This document shows, piece by piece, positions 33,859 to 43,349 of a stretch of 64,000 nucleotides of DNA. This DNA comes from Microlunatus speluncae (GTDB lineage: Bacteria; Actinomycetota; Actinomycetes; Propionibacteriales; Propionibacteriaceae): contig NZ_VKCZ01000012.1 in the NCBI RefSeq assembly GCF_009299835.1, positions 1 to 64,000 on the forward strand, written 5' to 3'. The first letter of the stretch is position 1, and each line of letters opens with the position of its first letter. A model generated the notes under the pieces. That model searched no databases, had not been told where the DNA came from, and saw only the letters and a list, made by a program, of their open reading frames with translations. The position numbers and the translations under genes are program-made.

Positions 33859-35421
33859 TCAGGAACCCAGGCGGAAGTCACGATCGGGGGTCAGCTCGAC
33901 CGTGTCCATCTGCGCCTTCTGCAGTCGACCGGAGTAGTCCCAGTTGACCGACTGCCAGCGGGTGAACTGATCGAGCACCCAGACCCCGGACTGGCGGGAG
34001 CCGTTGCCGGACTTCCCGTTGCCGCCGAAGGGCAGATGCGCCTCGGCGCCGGAGGTGGAGTTGTTGATCGACACCATCCCGGCGCCGACCCCGTTCCGGA
34101 AGCGGAAGGCCTCCTGCGGATCGGTGGTGTAGATCGCGGAGGAGAGCCCGTAGCCGGGCTTGTTGGCCAGCTCGATCGCCTGATCGAGATCGGTGTAGGT
34201 GATCACGCCGATGATCGGCCCGAAGGTCTCTTCCAGGAAGAGTTGATCATCGGCCTGGACTCCGTCCACGACCACCGGATGGTAGAAGAGTCCGGCCGTC
34301 GCGTCGCCGAGGAACCCGTCCCGCGCGTTGTCCGCGGTGATCCGGCCGGTCGGCCCGGCGACGGTGTGGTGCGGCTGGATCCAGTCCAGATACTCCTCGT
34401 ACCGGTCGGCGAACTTCTGGTCCAGCATCGGGCCCATCAGCACGTCGTCGGCCGGGTCGCCGATCTTGGCGGCGGCGACCGCCTTGGTGAGCCGGGCCAG
34501 GAACTCGTCGTGCACGGACTCGTGCACGATCACCGTGCCGAGCGAGGTGCAGCGCTGCCCGGCGGTGCCGAAGCCGGAGAACAGCGCCCCTTCGACGGCA
34601 AGATCAAGATCGGCGTTCGGGGTGATCACCAGCGGGTTCTTGCCGCCGAGCTCGAGGCAGGCGTTCTGCAGGTGCCGGCCGGCCAGGGCGCCGACCTCGC
34701 GGCCGACCGCGGACGAGCCGGTGAAGCCGATCTTGTCGATCAGACCCTGCTCCAGCGACCGTTGCAGCCCGGCGAAGGTCTGCTCCCCGTCGCTGAAGAC
34801 GAGGTTGAACACCCCGTCGGGCAGGCCGCCGCCACGGACGAAGATCTCGTGGAACGCGGCGGAGACGACGGGGGAGTAGTCGGCGGGCTTCCAGACGATC
34901 GTGTTGCCGGCCAGCAGCGCGGGCACGATGTACCAGGACGGCACGGCGACCGGGAAGTTGCCGGCGGTGATCACCGCGACGGCACCGACCGGCACCCGGT
35001 GGGTGAACAACTGCTTGTCCGGCATCTCGCTCGGCACCGTCTGCCCGTACAGCCGGCGACCCTCACCGAGGAAGAAGTCGCAGGTGTCGACGATCTCCTG
35101 CACCTCGCCCAGCGCTTCGGCGTACGGCTTGCCGATCTCGGCGGTGACCAGCCGGGCCAGCGCCTCCTTGTTGTCCTCGACCAGCCGGCCGATGTGCGCG
35201 ATCGCCCGGCCGCGGATCGGGGCCGGGATCTTGGCCCAGTCCCGTTGCGCGGTCTTGGCGGCCTCGGCGGCGGCGACGAACGTGTCCGCGTCGCCGAACG
35301 CAACCTCGCCGACGACCTCGGACAGCCTGGCCGGGTTGGTGCTGCGGACCACGGAGTGGCCGTCGACCGGCTTGCCGGCCACGACGGAGCTGATCACGGT
35401 CGATTCGAGTTGGGCGGTCAC
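33859..35421 (-). CDS. Aminoadipate-semialdehyde / piperideine-6-carboxylate dehydrogenase-like ALDH
   Basis: 520 residues, an ALDH with full active site: GNFPVAVPSWYIVPALLAGN cofactor segment, catalytic Glu in CLELGGKNPLVI, catalytic Cys in GTAGQRCTSLG, and ETFGPIIGVITY. It lies 2 nt before E1 and overlaps the lysine 6-transaminase stop by 4 nt (GTGA), so its substrate is most likely the semialdehyde (or its cyclic imine) formed by that enzyme, giving 2-aminoadipate. Assignment to the lysine pathway rests mainly on context. Confidence 0.85.
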   Translation of the reverse strand: MTAQLESTVISSVVAGKPVDGHSVVRSTNPARLSEVVGEVAFGDADTFVAAAEAAKTAQRDWAKIPAPIRGRAIAHIGRLVEDNKEALARLVTAEIGKPYAEALGEVQEIVDTCDFFLGEGRRLYGQTVPSEMPDKQLFTHRVPVGAVAVITAGNFPVAVPSWYIVPALLAGNTIVWKPADYSPVVSAAFHEIFVRGGGLPDGVFNLVFSDGEQTFAGLQRSLEQGLIDKIGFTGSSAVGREVGALAGRHLQNACLELGGKNPLVITPNADLDLAVEGALFSGFGTAGQRCTSLGTVIVHESVHDEFLARLTKAVAAAKIGDPADDVLMGPMLDQKFADRYEEYLDWIQPHHTVAGPTGRITADNARDGFLGDATAGLFYHPVVVDGVQADDQLFLEETFGPIIGVITYTDLDQAIELANKPGYGLSSAIYTTDPQEAFRFRNGVGAGMVSINNSTSGAEAHLPFGGNGKSGNGSRQSGVWVLDQFTRWQSVNWDYSGRLQKAQMDTVELTPDRDFRLGS

Positions 35422-36848
35422 CGGCCCTCCTTCACGGTTGATTCGGTCTGGGCGGTTGATCCGGCGTGCGTCGGGTCCAGCGCCGCGGCAAGGCGCCGGC
35501 CGACCTGGCCGATCGCGTCCAGCCGGCCGACGGCCCGGCCGATCGCGGCCACGGCGAGGTCGATCTCCTCGGACTCGATCGACAGGGCCGGCCGGAACCG
35601 GATCGATCGTTCTCCGCAGGGCAGGGCCAGCACGTGTTCAGTGTCCCTCAGGTCTGCCAGCACCGCATCCCGCGCGGTGCCGTCGGCCAGATCGGCGGCG
35701 ATCATCAGGCCGCGGCCGCGGACGTTGGTCAGCGTGCCGGGCAGTTCGTCGGCGATCCGGCGCAGGCCGGCGACGAACCGCTCGCCCTTGGGCCCGGCGG
35801 CCTCGATCAGCCCCTCGGCCTCGATGATCTCCAGCAGCCGCTGCGACCGGACCATGTCGACCAGGCCGCCGCCCCAGGTGGAGTTGATCCGACCCGAGAC
35901 CTTGAACACATTCTGGTCGATCTCATCCACCCGGCGGCCGGCCATGATGCCGCCGACCTGGACCTTCTTGCCGAAGGCGACCACGTCGGGCTTCAGCCCG
36001 AGCTGCTGGTACGCCCACGCCGTGCCGGTGGTGCCGGCCCCGGTCTGCACCTCGTCCACGATGAACAGCGCGTCATGATCATGAGCGAGCTGCTGCATCG
36101 CCTGCAGGAACTCGGCTCGCAGATGGTTGTCGCCGCCCTCGCCCTGGATCGGCTCGGCGATGAACGCCGCGATGTCGTGCGGGTGTGCCGCGAACGCCGC
36201 CCGGGCCTGCTCCAGCGCCCGCTCCTCGGCCTGGATCACCTCGGCGAGATGATCATCCAGCGGGTGCGTGATCGCCGGCACGTCGATCCGCGGCCAGTCG
36301 AACTTGGGGAAGCGGGCGATCTTGCCCGGCTCGGTGTTGGTGAGCGACATGGTGTAGCCGCTGCGACCGTGGAACGCCTTGGCCAGGTGCATGATCTTGG
36401 TGCCGAGGCCCGGGTCCCGCCCGGCGGCCTCGTTCTGCCGGCTCTTCCAGTCGAACGCCACCTTGAGGGCGTTCTCCACCGCCAGCGCGCCGCCCTCGAT
36501 GAAGAACAGGTGCGGCAGTTCGGGATCGCCGAGCACCCGGGCGAACGTCTCGACGAATTCGGCGTAGGCGCTGGAATACATGTCCGGGTTCGCCGGCTTG
36601 TTGGCCGCGATCGCCGACAGCTCGGTCAGGAACGCCGGATCGTCGACGATGCCGGCCGGGTTGAGCCCGAGCGGCGCCGAGGCGAAGAAGGTGTAGAGGT
36701 CCAGGTAGCGCACCCCGGTCCGGGCGTCGGTCAGGCGACTGCCCCGACTGCGCTCCAGATCGAGGACGAGTTTGAACCCGTCGGTCAGTACGTGCCGGGA
36801 GAGCACCTCGTGCACCTCCGCAGCGGAAACGTGGGCATGTTCGGCCAT
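35418..36848 (-). CDS. lat: L-lysine 6-transaminase
   Basis: 476 residues. A class III aminotransferase of the lysine 6-aminotransferase type: YLDLYTFFASAPLGLNP, FFIEGGALAVENALKVAFDW, AKAFHGRSGYTMSLTNT, AAFIAEPIQGEGGDNH, IVDEVQTGAGTTGT, and the PLP lysine in VVAFGKKVQVGG. It moves the epsilon-amino group of lysine to 2-oxoglutarate, giving aminoadipate semialdehyde. It is the first gene of the operon, with GAGGAGG 4 nt from the ATG. About 30 residues at the C-terminus are an extra variable tail. Confidence 0.92.
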   Translation of the reverse strand: MAEHAHVSAAEVHEVLSRHVLTDGFKLVLDLERSRGSRLTDARTGVRYLDLYTFFASAPLGLNPAGIVDDPAFLTELSAIAANKPANPDMYSSAYAEFVETFARVLGDPELPHLFFIEGGALAVENALKVAFDWKSRQNEAAGRDPGLGTKIMHLAKAFHGRSGYTMSLTNTEPGKIARFPKFDWPRIDVPAITHPLDDHLAEVIQAEERALEQARAAFAAHPHDIAAFIAEPIQGEGGDNHLRAEFLQAMQQLAHDHDALFIVDEVQTGAGTTGTAWAYQQLGLKPDVVAFGKKVQVGGIMAGRRVDEIDQNVFKVSGRINSTWGGGLVDMVRSQRLLEIIEAEGLIEAAGPKGERFVAGLRRIADELPGTLTNVRGRGLMIAADLADGTARDAVLADLRDTEHVLALPCGERSIRFRPALSIESEEIDLAVAAIGRAVGRLDAIGQVGRRLAAALDPTHAGSTAQTESTVKEGR

Positions 36849-37253
36849 GTCGCCTCCTCACAGAATGATTTTCGGTAAGACCCACTCTAGAGGAGAAGTC
36901 TTGCGGAATCGAACCCGTGAGACCGGAACTGTAGCTGTTCGTTCCCGTGCGCCGAGCTCCTTCCGTTCCGGGCGCCTAGCTCGTTCCGTTCCCTGAGCCT
37001 GTCGAAGCGTCGTCCTGAGCCCGTCGAAGGGGGCAGGCCAGTCCGCGCCTTTCTCCCCGGGTTTCGGCCTTGCGGCCGGGAAAGACGCAGCAAGGACGGG
37101 CGGGGTTCGCGGTCGGTGGCGGATCGCGGCCGGTTGTGGGTCGGGGTAAGGGGGTGCTTCTCGCCGCCGTGATCAGCTATGCGCTCGGTGAGGTGGGCAG
37201 GGGTTTCATGATCAGCGCTCGGCATGAACTCTCCGACCAGAAAAGAAGACGAT
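36849..37253. other. Intergenic region: lat leader and inverted repeat copy
   Basis: The right-hand end of the lat gene's upstream region is AT-richer near 36860-36890 (ATTTTCGGTAAGAC), where its promoter must lie, but no clean -35/-10 pair stands out. From about 36940 onward it is the second long repeat copy. I see no gene; the frames across the repeat are shadows. Confidence 0.6.
36940..37132. repeat. Long interspersed repeat, copy 2 (inverse of 247-443)
   Basis: The reverse complement of this stretch matches 247-443 nearly base for base over the block running from CCGGCCGCGATCCGCC through GTCCTTGCTGCGTC to the CTTCGACAGGCTCAGGGA core, with a few substitutions and small indels. The two copies face each other across about 36.5 kb. 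Confidence 0.8.
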
Positions 37254-37781
37254 TCAGTCGTCCTCCACCGCCAAAAGACGTGACCCCTCAGACTCCACAG
37301 CCAGCACAAGTTTGCGCAGCAGGCCGGAGAGCTGAGTTCGTTCGGTACGAGTCAGGGCGGAGAGGAGTTCCTTCTCGGCGTCGCTGTTCACCCCGATGGA
37401 CGCTTCCAGCGCCTCATGGGCCTGGTCGGTCAACTCGACCAGCAGGCGCCGCCGATCACCGGGGTCGTGCAGGCGGATCACGAAGCCGGCTTGCTCGAGG
37501 CGGTCCAGGCGGCTGGTCAGGGTCGCGGGGTGGATGTCGGTGCGCTCGGCGATCAAGGTCGGGGTGCCGCGGTACGGCGAGCCCAGTGATCGCAGATGCC
37601 AGAGGATGTCGAACTCGAACGGCTTCAGGCCCTGGGCGGCGACGGCGCGGGCGCGGAGCCGGTGCATCCGCTGGACCAGCACCTGCATCCGGACGACGGC
37701 ACCCTCGACGACCGGATCGAGCCCGGGCACCTCGCGCTTCCACAGCGCGATGTGGCGATCGATCGAGTCCTTCTCCGTCAT
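37254..37781 (-). CDS. MarR-family transcriptional regulator
   Basis: 175 residues. The winged-helix core is recognisable: FEFDILWHLRSLGSPYRGTP, LIAERTDIHPATLTSRLDRL, EQAGFVIRLHDPGDRRRLLV. It is divergent from the DegT/ABC operon across a 184-bp AT-rich region and is the natural candidate for its repressor. TAGGAT on the minus strand lies seven bases upstream of the ATG, suggesting a leaderless mRNA. Its ligand is unknown. Confidence 0.9.
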   Translation of the reverse strand: MTEKDSIDRHIALWKREVPGLDPVVEGAVVRMQVLVQRMHRLRARAVAAQGLKPFEFDILWHLRSLGSPYRGTPTLIAERTDIHPATLTSRLDRLEQAGFVIRLHDPGDRRRLLVELTDQAHEALEASIGVNSDAEKELLSALTRTERTQLSGLLRKLVLAVESEGSRLLAVEDD

Positions 37782-37788
37782 GGGCGAG

Positions 37789-37794
37789 ATCCTA
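37789..37794 (-). promoter_or_regulatory. -10 element of marR gene, leaderless
   Basis: TAGGAT on the minus strand, seven bases before the ATG at 37781. Confidence 0.45.
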
Positions 37795-37816
37795 TGAGGT
37801 CATCGTGCTCCGGGTC

Positions 37817-37863
37817 TCGACAGAGAATACTATGATCTCGTAATATATTGATTCGTCGTATTC
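37817..37863 (+). promoter_or_regulatory. Divergent promoter/operator of the DegT-ABC operon
   Basis: TCGACA (37817-37822) and TAATAT (37841-37846), 18 bp apart, form a plausible sigma-70-type promoter reading right. The region is unusually AT-rich, with GAATAC (37825-37830) and GTATTC (37858-37863) as an inverted pair flanking the -10. A MarR dimer bound here would block the polymerase. Confidence 0.45.
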
Positions 37864-37965
37864 CTCGAGCTTCATCCCCACCCACGTCGCGGCAACGAAG
37901 GCCCGCGCCGGGTTCGAAGATCACCTCAGCCGCCTCGATCCGAGGTCGGTCCCGAAAGGAATGGC

Positions 37966-39210
37966 ATGCAAGATCGACTAGCTCTGCTCGGCGGCACGCC
38001 GGTCCGCACGAACCCGTTCCCCTCCTGGCCGCCGGTGACGGACTCGGCCGTGGCCGCGGTGACCGCGGCGGTCACCGCGGGGGTCTGGGGCGAGGTCGGC
38101 GGGCCGTACAAGACCCGGTTCGAGCGCGAGTTCGCGGCGTACCACGACGCCACGCACGGCATCGCGGTCTGCAACGGCACGGTGTCGCTCGACATCGCGC
38201 TCCGGGCGCTCGGAGTCGGCCACGGTGACGAGGTGATCGTTCCCGGCTACACCTTCCTGGCGACCGCGACCGCGGTGCTGGCGGTGAACGCGCTGCCGGT
38301 GTTCGCCGACATCGAGGAGGGCACCGGCTGCATCGACCCGGACGCGATCGAGGCGTTGATCTCGCCGCGGACCAAGGTGATCATCCCGGTCCATCTGGCC
38401 GGTCATCCGGCTGATCTCGATCGGATCTGCGCGATCGCCGAGAAGCACGGGCTGCCCGTGCTGGAGGACGCCGCGCACGCGCACGGCGCACAGTGGAAGG
38501 GCCGCGGCGTCGGCTCGTTCGGTGCCTTCGGCAGCTGGTCGTTCCAGGCGTCGAAGAACATGACGTCCGGCGAGGGTGGGATCTTGATCACGAACGACGA
38601 CGCACTGGCCGACGCCGCCTGGAGCCTGCACCACTGCGGCCGGTCCCGGACCGGTGCCTGGTACGAGCACAGTCGCTACGGCGGCAACTTCCGGCTGACC
38701 GAGTTCCAGTCCGCCCTGCTTCTTGATCAACTCGGGCGCCTGGCCGACGATGTCGCGCGGCGGGAGCGCAGTGCCGCGATGATCACCGAGGCGCTGACCG
38801 GGATCGACGGGATCACCGCGCTGGAACGCGATCCGCGGTGCACCGCACACGGCTACCACCTGTACCAGTTCCGCTATCAGCCCGAAGCCTTCGGCGGCCT
38901 GCCGCGGGAGCGATTCGTCGAGGCCCTCGCCGCCGAGGGCATCCCGTGCAGCTCCGGCTACGGGCTGCCGCTGGACCGGCAGGGCGTCTTCGCCGACCGG
39001 GCCTTCGACGTCGCCGCCACCGGCTGGTCCGCGGACAATCCGCGGACTCGCTACGGACGCACCGACCTGCCGGTCACCGAGCGCCTCTGCCGGGAGGGCG
39101 TGTGGATCCCGCAGACCACGCTGCTCGGCGACGAAGCCGACATCGCCGACGTCGTCGAGGCCATCGGCAAGGTCGCCCGATCGGTCGCCGGCCTCGGCGT
39201 CCCCGCATGA
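37966..39210 (+). CDS. DegT/DnrJ/EryC1/StrS-family aminotransferase
   Basis: 414 residues. The sugar/cyclitol aminotransferase family is clear: ALLGGTPVRTNPFPSWPP, the HGIAVCNGTVSLDIALRALG block, VIVPGYTFLATATAV, VLEDAAHAHGAQWKG, and the PLP lysine in FQASKNMTSGEGG. Such enzymes usually install amino groups on keto sugars or cyclitols; as the first gene of an uptake and hydrolase operon it may instead run in the catabolic direction. Shine-Dalgarno GAAAGGA lies 8 nt upstream. Substrate unknown. Confidence 0.9.
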   Translation: MQDRLALLGGTPVRTNPFPSWPPVTDSAVAAVTAAVTAGVWGEVGGPYKTRFEREFAAYHDATHGIAVCNGTVSLDIALRALGVGHGDEVIVPGYTFLATATAVLAVNALPVFADIEEGTGCIDPDAIEALISPRTKVIIPVHLAGHPADLDRICAIAEKHGLPVLEDAAHAHGAQWKGRGVGSFGAFGSWSFQASKNMTSGEGGILITNDDALADAAWSLHHCGRSRTGAWYEHSRYGGNFRLTEFQSALLLDQLGRLADDVARRERSAAMITEALTGIDGITALERDPRCTAHGYHLYQFRYQPEAFGGLPRERFVEALAAEGIPCSSGYGLPLDRQGVFADRAFDVAATGWSADNPRTRYGRTDLPVTERLCREGVWIPQTTLLGDEADIADVVEAIGKVARSVAGLGVPA

Positions 39211-39230
39211 TCATTCCCTAGGAGAGCACG

Positions 39231-41189
39231 ATGACGTACGATCCCACCCGCCGCGACCTGCTCCGCCTCGGTGGCGGCGCCCTGGTCTCGGCCCCGCTGC
39301 TGGCCGGCTGCTCCCTGCTGTCCACCGATCCGGCCAACAAGCCCGCCCCGTCGGCCGCCGGTGATCAGAACGGGGCCAAGGAGGCGCCGGCGCTGGCCGA
39401 GCAGGTCAAGGCCGGCAAGCTGCCGCCGCTGGCCGAGCGGCTGCCGAAGAATCCCATGATCGCCCAGCCGGTCCAGGAGGTCGGTGCGTACGGCGGCACG
39501 CTCCGGTTCGGCGCCGCCGGCGAGGATCCCAGCGCGATCACTCATCCGGCCCGATCCGGCCTCGTCGAGTGGAACCTCGACTGCACCGCCCCGCAGGAAG
39601 GGCTGGCCGAGAAGTGGGAGATCGTCGACGACGGCCGGACCTATGTCTTCCAGCTCCGGGAGGGCCTGAAGTGGTCCGACGGTGAGCCGTTCGGCCCGGA
39701 CGATCTGATCTTCCTCTACGACCATGTGTACGGGAACAAGACGTTGACCCCGGCGCCGACCAGCTGGCTCGCCGCCGACGGCAAGCAGGCCGAGTTCGCC
39801 AAGATCGATGATCACCGGTTCTCGATCAGCTACGACAAGCCGAACTCGTTGCTGCTGAAGTACCTGTGTTTCGCGGCGATCGCCATCGACCTGATCAAGC
39901 CGGCGCACTACCTGAAACAGTTCCATCCCGACTTCGTCGAGCTGGCGAAGCTGAAGAAGCTGGCCAAGGACGAGGGTTATCCCAGCTGGAACGACCTGTT
40001 CGTGGCGAAGGACAGCCTGTGGAAGAACCCGGAGCGGCCGGTGCTGGGCGCCTGGAAGCTGACCAAGCCGACCGACACCAAGAACGCCAACGCCACCGCG
40101 GAACGGAATCCGTACTTCTGGAAGGTCGATCCCGACGGTCGCCAGCTGCCCTACATCGACAAGCTCAGCTGGACCTTCACCGAGCCCGAGAACCTGATCT
40201 TGCAGACCGCCAACGGCCAGTACGACCTCAACATGGGCGTCGGCATCGCCGCCACGCCGATCCTGGCCGAGAAGGCGGAGGAGAAGGGCTTCGAGGTCCG
40301 GCGCTGGCAGTCCGACGGCTGGTTCGTCGTGGTCAACCTCAATCAGAGCCACACCGACCCGGTGATCCGCAGCCTGTTCGCCAACCTCGACGTCCGGGCC
40401 GCGCTGTCGCACGCGATCAACCGGGATGAGATCAACGAGGCGTTGCTGGCCGGCCAGGGCACCACCGACCAACCCTGTGGCCAGAAGGAGGACGAGTACT
40501 TCGAGGAGGGGATGGGCAAGCGGTTCGTCGAATACGACGTCGCCCAAGCCAATTCCCTGCTGGACAAGGCCGGTCTGACTGCCCGGGACGGCGACGGGAT
40601 GCGGCTCCGGCCGGACGGCAAGAAGCTCCGGCTGACCCTGACCTGCTTCGAGTTCCTCGGCGGCGTCAACGCGATCGACGTCTTCGAGTTCGTCCGCCGT
40701 TACTGGCGCGAGGTCGGGATCGCGATGGAGATCAAGGTGATCTCCCCGGAGCTCTGGTACGCCTCGGTCGGGCACGGCGAGATGGACATCATGGGCTACG
40801 TCCACGTCGGCTACCGCTGGGACATCGATCCGCTCTGGTACGTGCCGGCGCTCGGCCTGTCCTACTGGGCGCCACGGTTCGGCAACTGGTACGCCAACCC
40901 GAACGACGAGTACGCCGAGGAGCCGACCGGCGACCTGCGGCAATTGCAGATCTTGTACGACCAGCTGATCGCCGAGGTCGACGACGCCAAGCGGATCGAG
41001 CACGGCCGGCAGATCCTCCGGCTGCATGATCAGAACCTGTGGGTGATCGGCACCGTGCGGCCACCGTTCGAGCCGGTGGTGGTGAGCAAGGAGCTGATCA
41101 ACGTGCCGCAGCTGGCGGTCACCTCGCACCGGTCGGGTGACGTCGCGACCACCTGCCAGCTGTTCTTCCGCAACCCCGAGAACCATTGA
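39231..41189 (+). CDS. ABC transporter substrate-binding protein, family 5, Tat lipoprotein
   Basis: 652 residues, longer than the usual 500-600. The N-terminus has a twin-arginine motif (TRRDLLRLGGG) leading into a lipobox (LLAGCS, lipidated Cys at about residue 27). The body matches peptide/opine/nickel-type family 5 binding proteins (YGGTLRFGAAGEDPSAITHP, YVFQLREGLKWSDGEPFGPD, SHAINRDEIN). It would capture the solute outside the membrane for the two permeases and two ATPases downstream. The ligand cannot be read from sequence; context points to a glycoside or amide-bearing molecule. Confidence 0.9.
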   Translation: MTYDPTRRDLLRLGGGALVSAPLLAGCSLLSTDPANKPAPSAAGDQNGAKEAPALAEQVKAGKLPPLAERLPKNPMIAQPVQEVGAYGGTLRFGAAGEDPSAITHPARSGLVEWNLDCTAPQEGLAEKWEIVDDGRTYVFQLREGLKWSDGEPFGPDDLIFLYDHVYGNKTLTPAPTSWLAADGKQAEFAKIDDHRFSISYDKPNSLLLKYLCFAAIAIDLIKPAHYLKQFHPDFVELAKLKKLAKDEGYPSWNDLFVAKDSLWKNPERPVLGAWKLTKPTDTKNANATAERNPYFWKVDPDGRQLPYIDKLSWTFTEPENLILQTANGQYDLNMGVGIAATPILAEKAEEKGFEVRRWQSDGWFVVVNLNQSHTDPVIRSLFANLDVRAALSHAINRDEINEALLAGQGTTDQPCGQKEDEYFEEGMGKRFVEYDVAQANSLLDKAGLTARDGDGMRLRPDGKKLRLTLTCFEFLGGVNAIDVFEFVRRYWREVGIAMEIKVISPELWYASVGHGEMDIMGYVHVGYRWDIDPLWYVPALGLSYWAPRFGNWYANPNDEYAEEPTGDLRQLQILYDQLIAEVDDAKRIEHGRQILRLHDQNLWVIGTVRPPFEPVVVSKELINVPQLAVTSHRSGDVATTCQLFFRNPENH

Positions 41190-41193
41190 GCCG

Positions 41194-42189
41194 ATGGGCT
41201 GGTTCCTGCTGCGCCGGCTCGGCTCGATGGTGCTGACCCTGTTCCTGATCTCGATCGTCGCGTTCTTGATCATCCAGCTGCCACCCGGCGACTACCTGAG
41301 CACGGTCGTCGGCAACCTGCAGCGGAACGGGCAGACCGTCGACCCGGCCGAGTTGGTCGCGCTGCGCCAGCGCTACGCCCTGGACCAGCCCGCCCTGGTG
41401 CAGTACTGGACCTGGGTCAGCAACATCGTGCTGCACGGCGACTTCGGCCAGTCGTTCCAGCACAACCGGGCCGTCGCCACCCTGCTCGCCGAACGGTTGC
41501 CGCTGACCGTCTTCCTCGGCGTGATCACCTTCCTGATCGGCTGGCTGGTCGCGCTGCCGGCCGGCATCTACTCGGCGGTCCGGAAGTACTCGGTCGGTGA
41601 CTACATCCTCACCACGGTGGCCTTCCTGGGCATCGCGATCCCCGGGTTCGTGATCGCGCTGGCGTTTGCGTTCATCCAGTTCCGCTACTTCGGGACTTCG
41701 GTCGGCGGGCTGTTCTCGCCGCAGTTCGTCGACGCCGACTGGAACCTGGGCAAGCTGCTCGACCTGATCAACCACCTCTGGTTGCCGGTGCTGGTGCTCG
41801 GCCTGGCCGGCGTCGGCGGCACCATCCGGGTGTTCCGGGCCAACCTGCTGGACGAGCTGCACAAGCCGTACGTGGTCACGGCGCGGAGCAAGGGCCTCTC
41901 GGAGCGCCGGGTGATCGCCCGCTATCCGGTCCGGATCGCCCTCAACCCGTTCATCTCGACCATCGGCTGGGTGCTGCCCGGCCTGATCGGCGGCGAGGTG
42001 ATCATCGCCAAGGTGCTCGGGCTGCAGACCACCGGACCACTGCTGCTGCAGGCCCTGACCTCGCAGGACATGTATCTGGCCGGGTCGATCATCTTCATCC
42101 TGTCGGCCCTGACCGTGGTCGGCACCCTGCTGTCCGACCTCGCGCTGGCCGCGATCGACCCGCGGATCCGGGAAGGAATCACCACATGA
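41194..42189 (+). CDS. ABC transporter permease (DppB type)
   Basis: 331 residues with about six transmembrane helices. The start MGWFLLRRLGSMVLTLFLIS, the FGQSFQHNRAVATLLAERLP block and the EAA-like loop (ARSKGLSERRVIARYPVR) are typical of DppB/OppB permeases. It starts 4 nt after the binding-protein stop; the longer frame into that gene is a shadow. It overlaps the next permease by 4 nt (ATGA). Confidence 0.92.
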   Translation: MGWFLLRRLGSMVLTLFLISIVAFLIIQLPPGDYLSTVVGNLQRNGQTVDPAELVALRQRYALDQPALVQYWTWVSNIVLHGDFGQSFQHNRAVATLLAERLPLTVFLGVITFLIGWLVALPAGIYSAVRKYSVGDYILTTVAFLGIAIPGFVIALAFAFIQFRYFGTSVGGLFSPQFVDADWNLGKLLDLINHLWLPVLVLGLAGVGGTIRVFRANLLDELHKPYVVTARSKGLSERRVIARYPVRIALNPFISTIGWVLPGLIGGEVIIAKVLGLQTTGPLLLQALTSQDMYLAGSIIFILSALTVVGTLLSDLALAAIDPRIREGITT

Positions 42190-43349
42190 CGTCCGTTCGT
42201 TCCCTGAGCCTGGTCGAAGGGGGCAAGCCGGTTGACCCGGCTGAGCCGACGACACCGGACCGGTCCGAGGCGGAGGTCTATCTGGCGCCGCAGTGGAAGC
42301 TGGTCTGGTGGCGGTTCCGCCGGCACAAGCTGGCGTTGATCAGTCTGGTGATCGTGATCTTGGCCTATCTCGGTGCGGCGACCTGCGAGTTCTGGGCGCC
42401 GACCGGGCAGGACTCGTATCGGGCTTCGCTGTCGTACGCGCCGCCGCAACCGGTCCAGTTCGGTTGGGACGGCGGACCGCAGCTGTACGTGCACGGCTAC
42501 CGGTCCCAGGTCGACCCGCTGACCCTGGCCCGCACCTTCACGCCCGACGAGTCGATCAAGATCGGACTGCAGTTCTTCGCCCGGGGCGAACCGTACCGGC
42601 TGTTCGGGCTGATCCCGAGCGACCGGCACTTCTTCGGGCCGGTGGACGCCACCCAGCCGTTCTATCTGATCGGCGCCGACGAGCAGGGCCGCGACGTGCT
42701 GTCCCGGATCATCTACGGGTCGCGGATCTCGCTGTCGATCGGCCTGTTCGGCATCCTGATCGGGCTGGTGCTCGGCGTGCTGCTCGGCGGCCTGTCCGGC
42801 TACCTCGGCGGCACCACCGATTCGATCATCCAGCGCGGGATCGAGTTCATCATGTCGATCCCGACGCTGCCGCTGTGGTTGGGGCTGGCCGCCGCCGTGC
42901 CGGCCGACTGGGGACCGCTGGAGACCTACTTCGCGATCTCGTTGATCTTGTCCCTAATCGGCTGGACGGGGCTGGCCCGGGTGGTCCGGGGCAAGTTCCT
43001 CGAGCTGCGCACCGAGGACTATGTGCTGGCGGCCGAGTTCGACGGGGTGGGCCGGTTGCGGACCATCGTCCGGCACCTGCTGCCGGGGATGACCAGCTAC
43101 ATCATCGCCTCGCTCACCCTGTCGATCCCCGGGATGATCTTGGCCGAGACGGCACTCAGCTTCCTCGGTCTCGGCCTGCGGGCGCCGGTGGTCAGCTGGG
43201 GCGTGCTGTTGCAGGAGGCGCAGAACATCCGGGTGCTGGCCTCCGCGCCGTGGCTGCTGTTGCCCGGCCTTGCGGTGGTGATCGCCGTGATGGCGCTGAA
43301 CTTCGTTGGAGACGGATTGCGTGATGCGGCGGACCCCTATGAGAACTGA
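42186..43349 (+). CDS. ABC transporter permease (DppC type) with repeat-derived N-terminus
   Basis: 387 residues. The membrane core is that of DppC/OppC permeases: [52 protein letters not shown] loop, [17 protein letters not shown] periplasmic insertion of about 100 residues follows the first helix. Residues 4-14 ([11 protein letters not shown]) are translated from an interspersed repeat, so the N-terminus differs from the family. Overlaps the preceding gene by 4 nt. Confidence 0.9.
   Translation: MTSVRSLSLVEGGKPVDPAEPTTPDRSEAEVYLAPQWKLVWWRFRRHKLALISLVIVILAYLGAATCEFWAPTGQDSYRASLSYAPPQPVQFGWDGGPQLYVHGYRSQVDPLTLARTFTPDESIKIGLQFFARGEPYRLFGLIPSDRHFFGPVDATQPFYLIGADEQGRDVLSRIIYGSRISLSIGLFGILIGLVLGVLLGGLSGYLGGTTDSIIQRGIEFIMSIPTLPLWLGLAAAVPADWGPLETYFAISLILSLIGWTGLARVVRGKFLELRTEDYVLAAEFDGVGRLRTIVRHLLPGMTSYIIASLTLSIPGMILAETALSFLGLGLRAPVVSWGVLLQEAQNIRVLASAPWLLLPGLAVVIAVMALNFVGDGLRDAADPYEN
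42192..42227. repeat. Repeat copy at the permease N-terminus
   Basis: CGTTCGTTCCCTGAGCCTGG followed by TCGAAGGGGGCAAGCC. It carries one extra G compared with the consensus (CCTGGTCGAAG), which keeps the permease frame open. Confidence 0.8.

Noticed and set aside
36895..36930. tRNA-like T-arm (GGTTCGATTCC on the minus strand) near the lat promoter
   Set aside because: The flanking bases do not form the five-pair T stem and no acceptor, D or anticodon arm is found.
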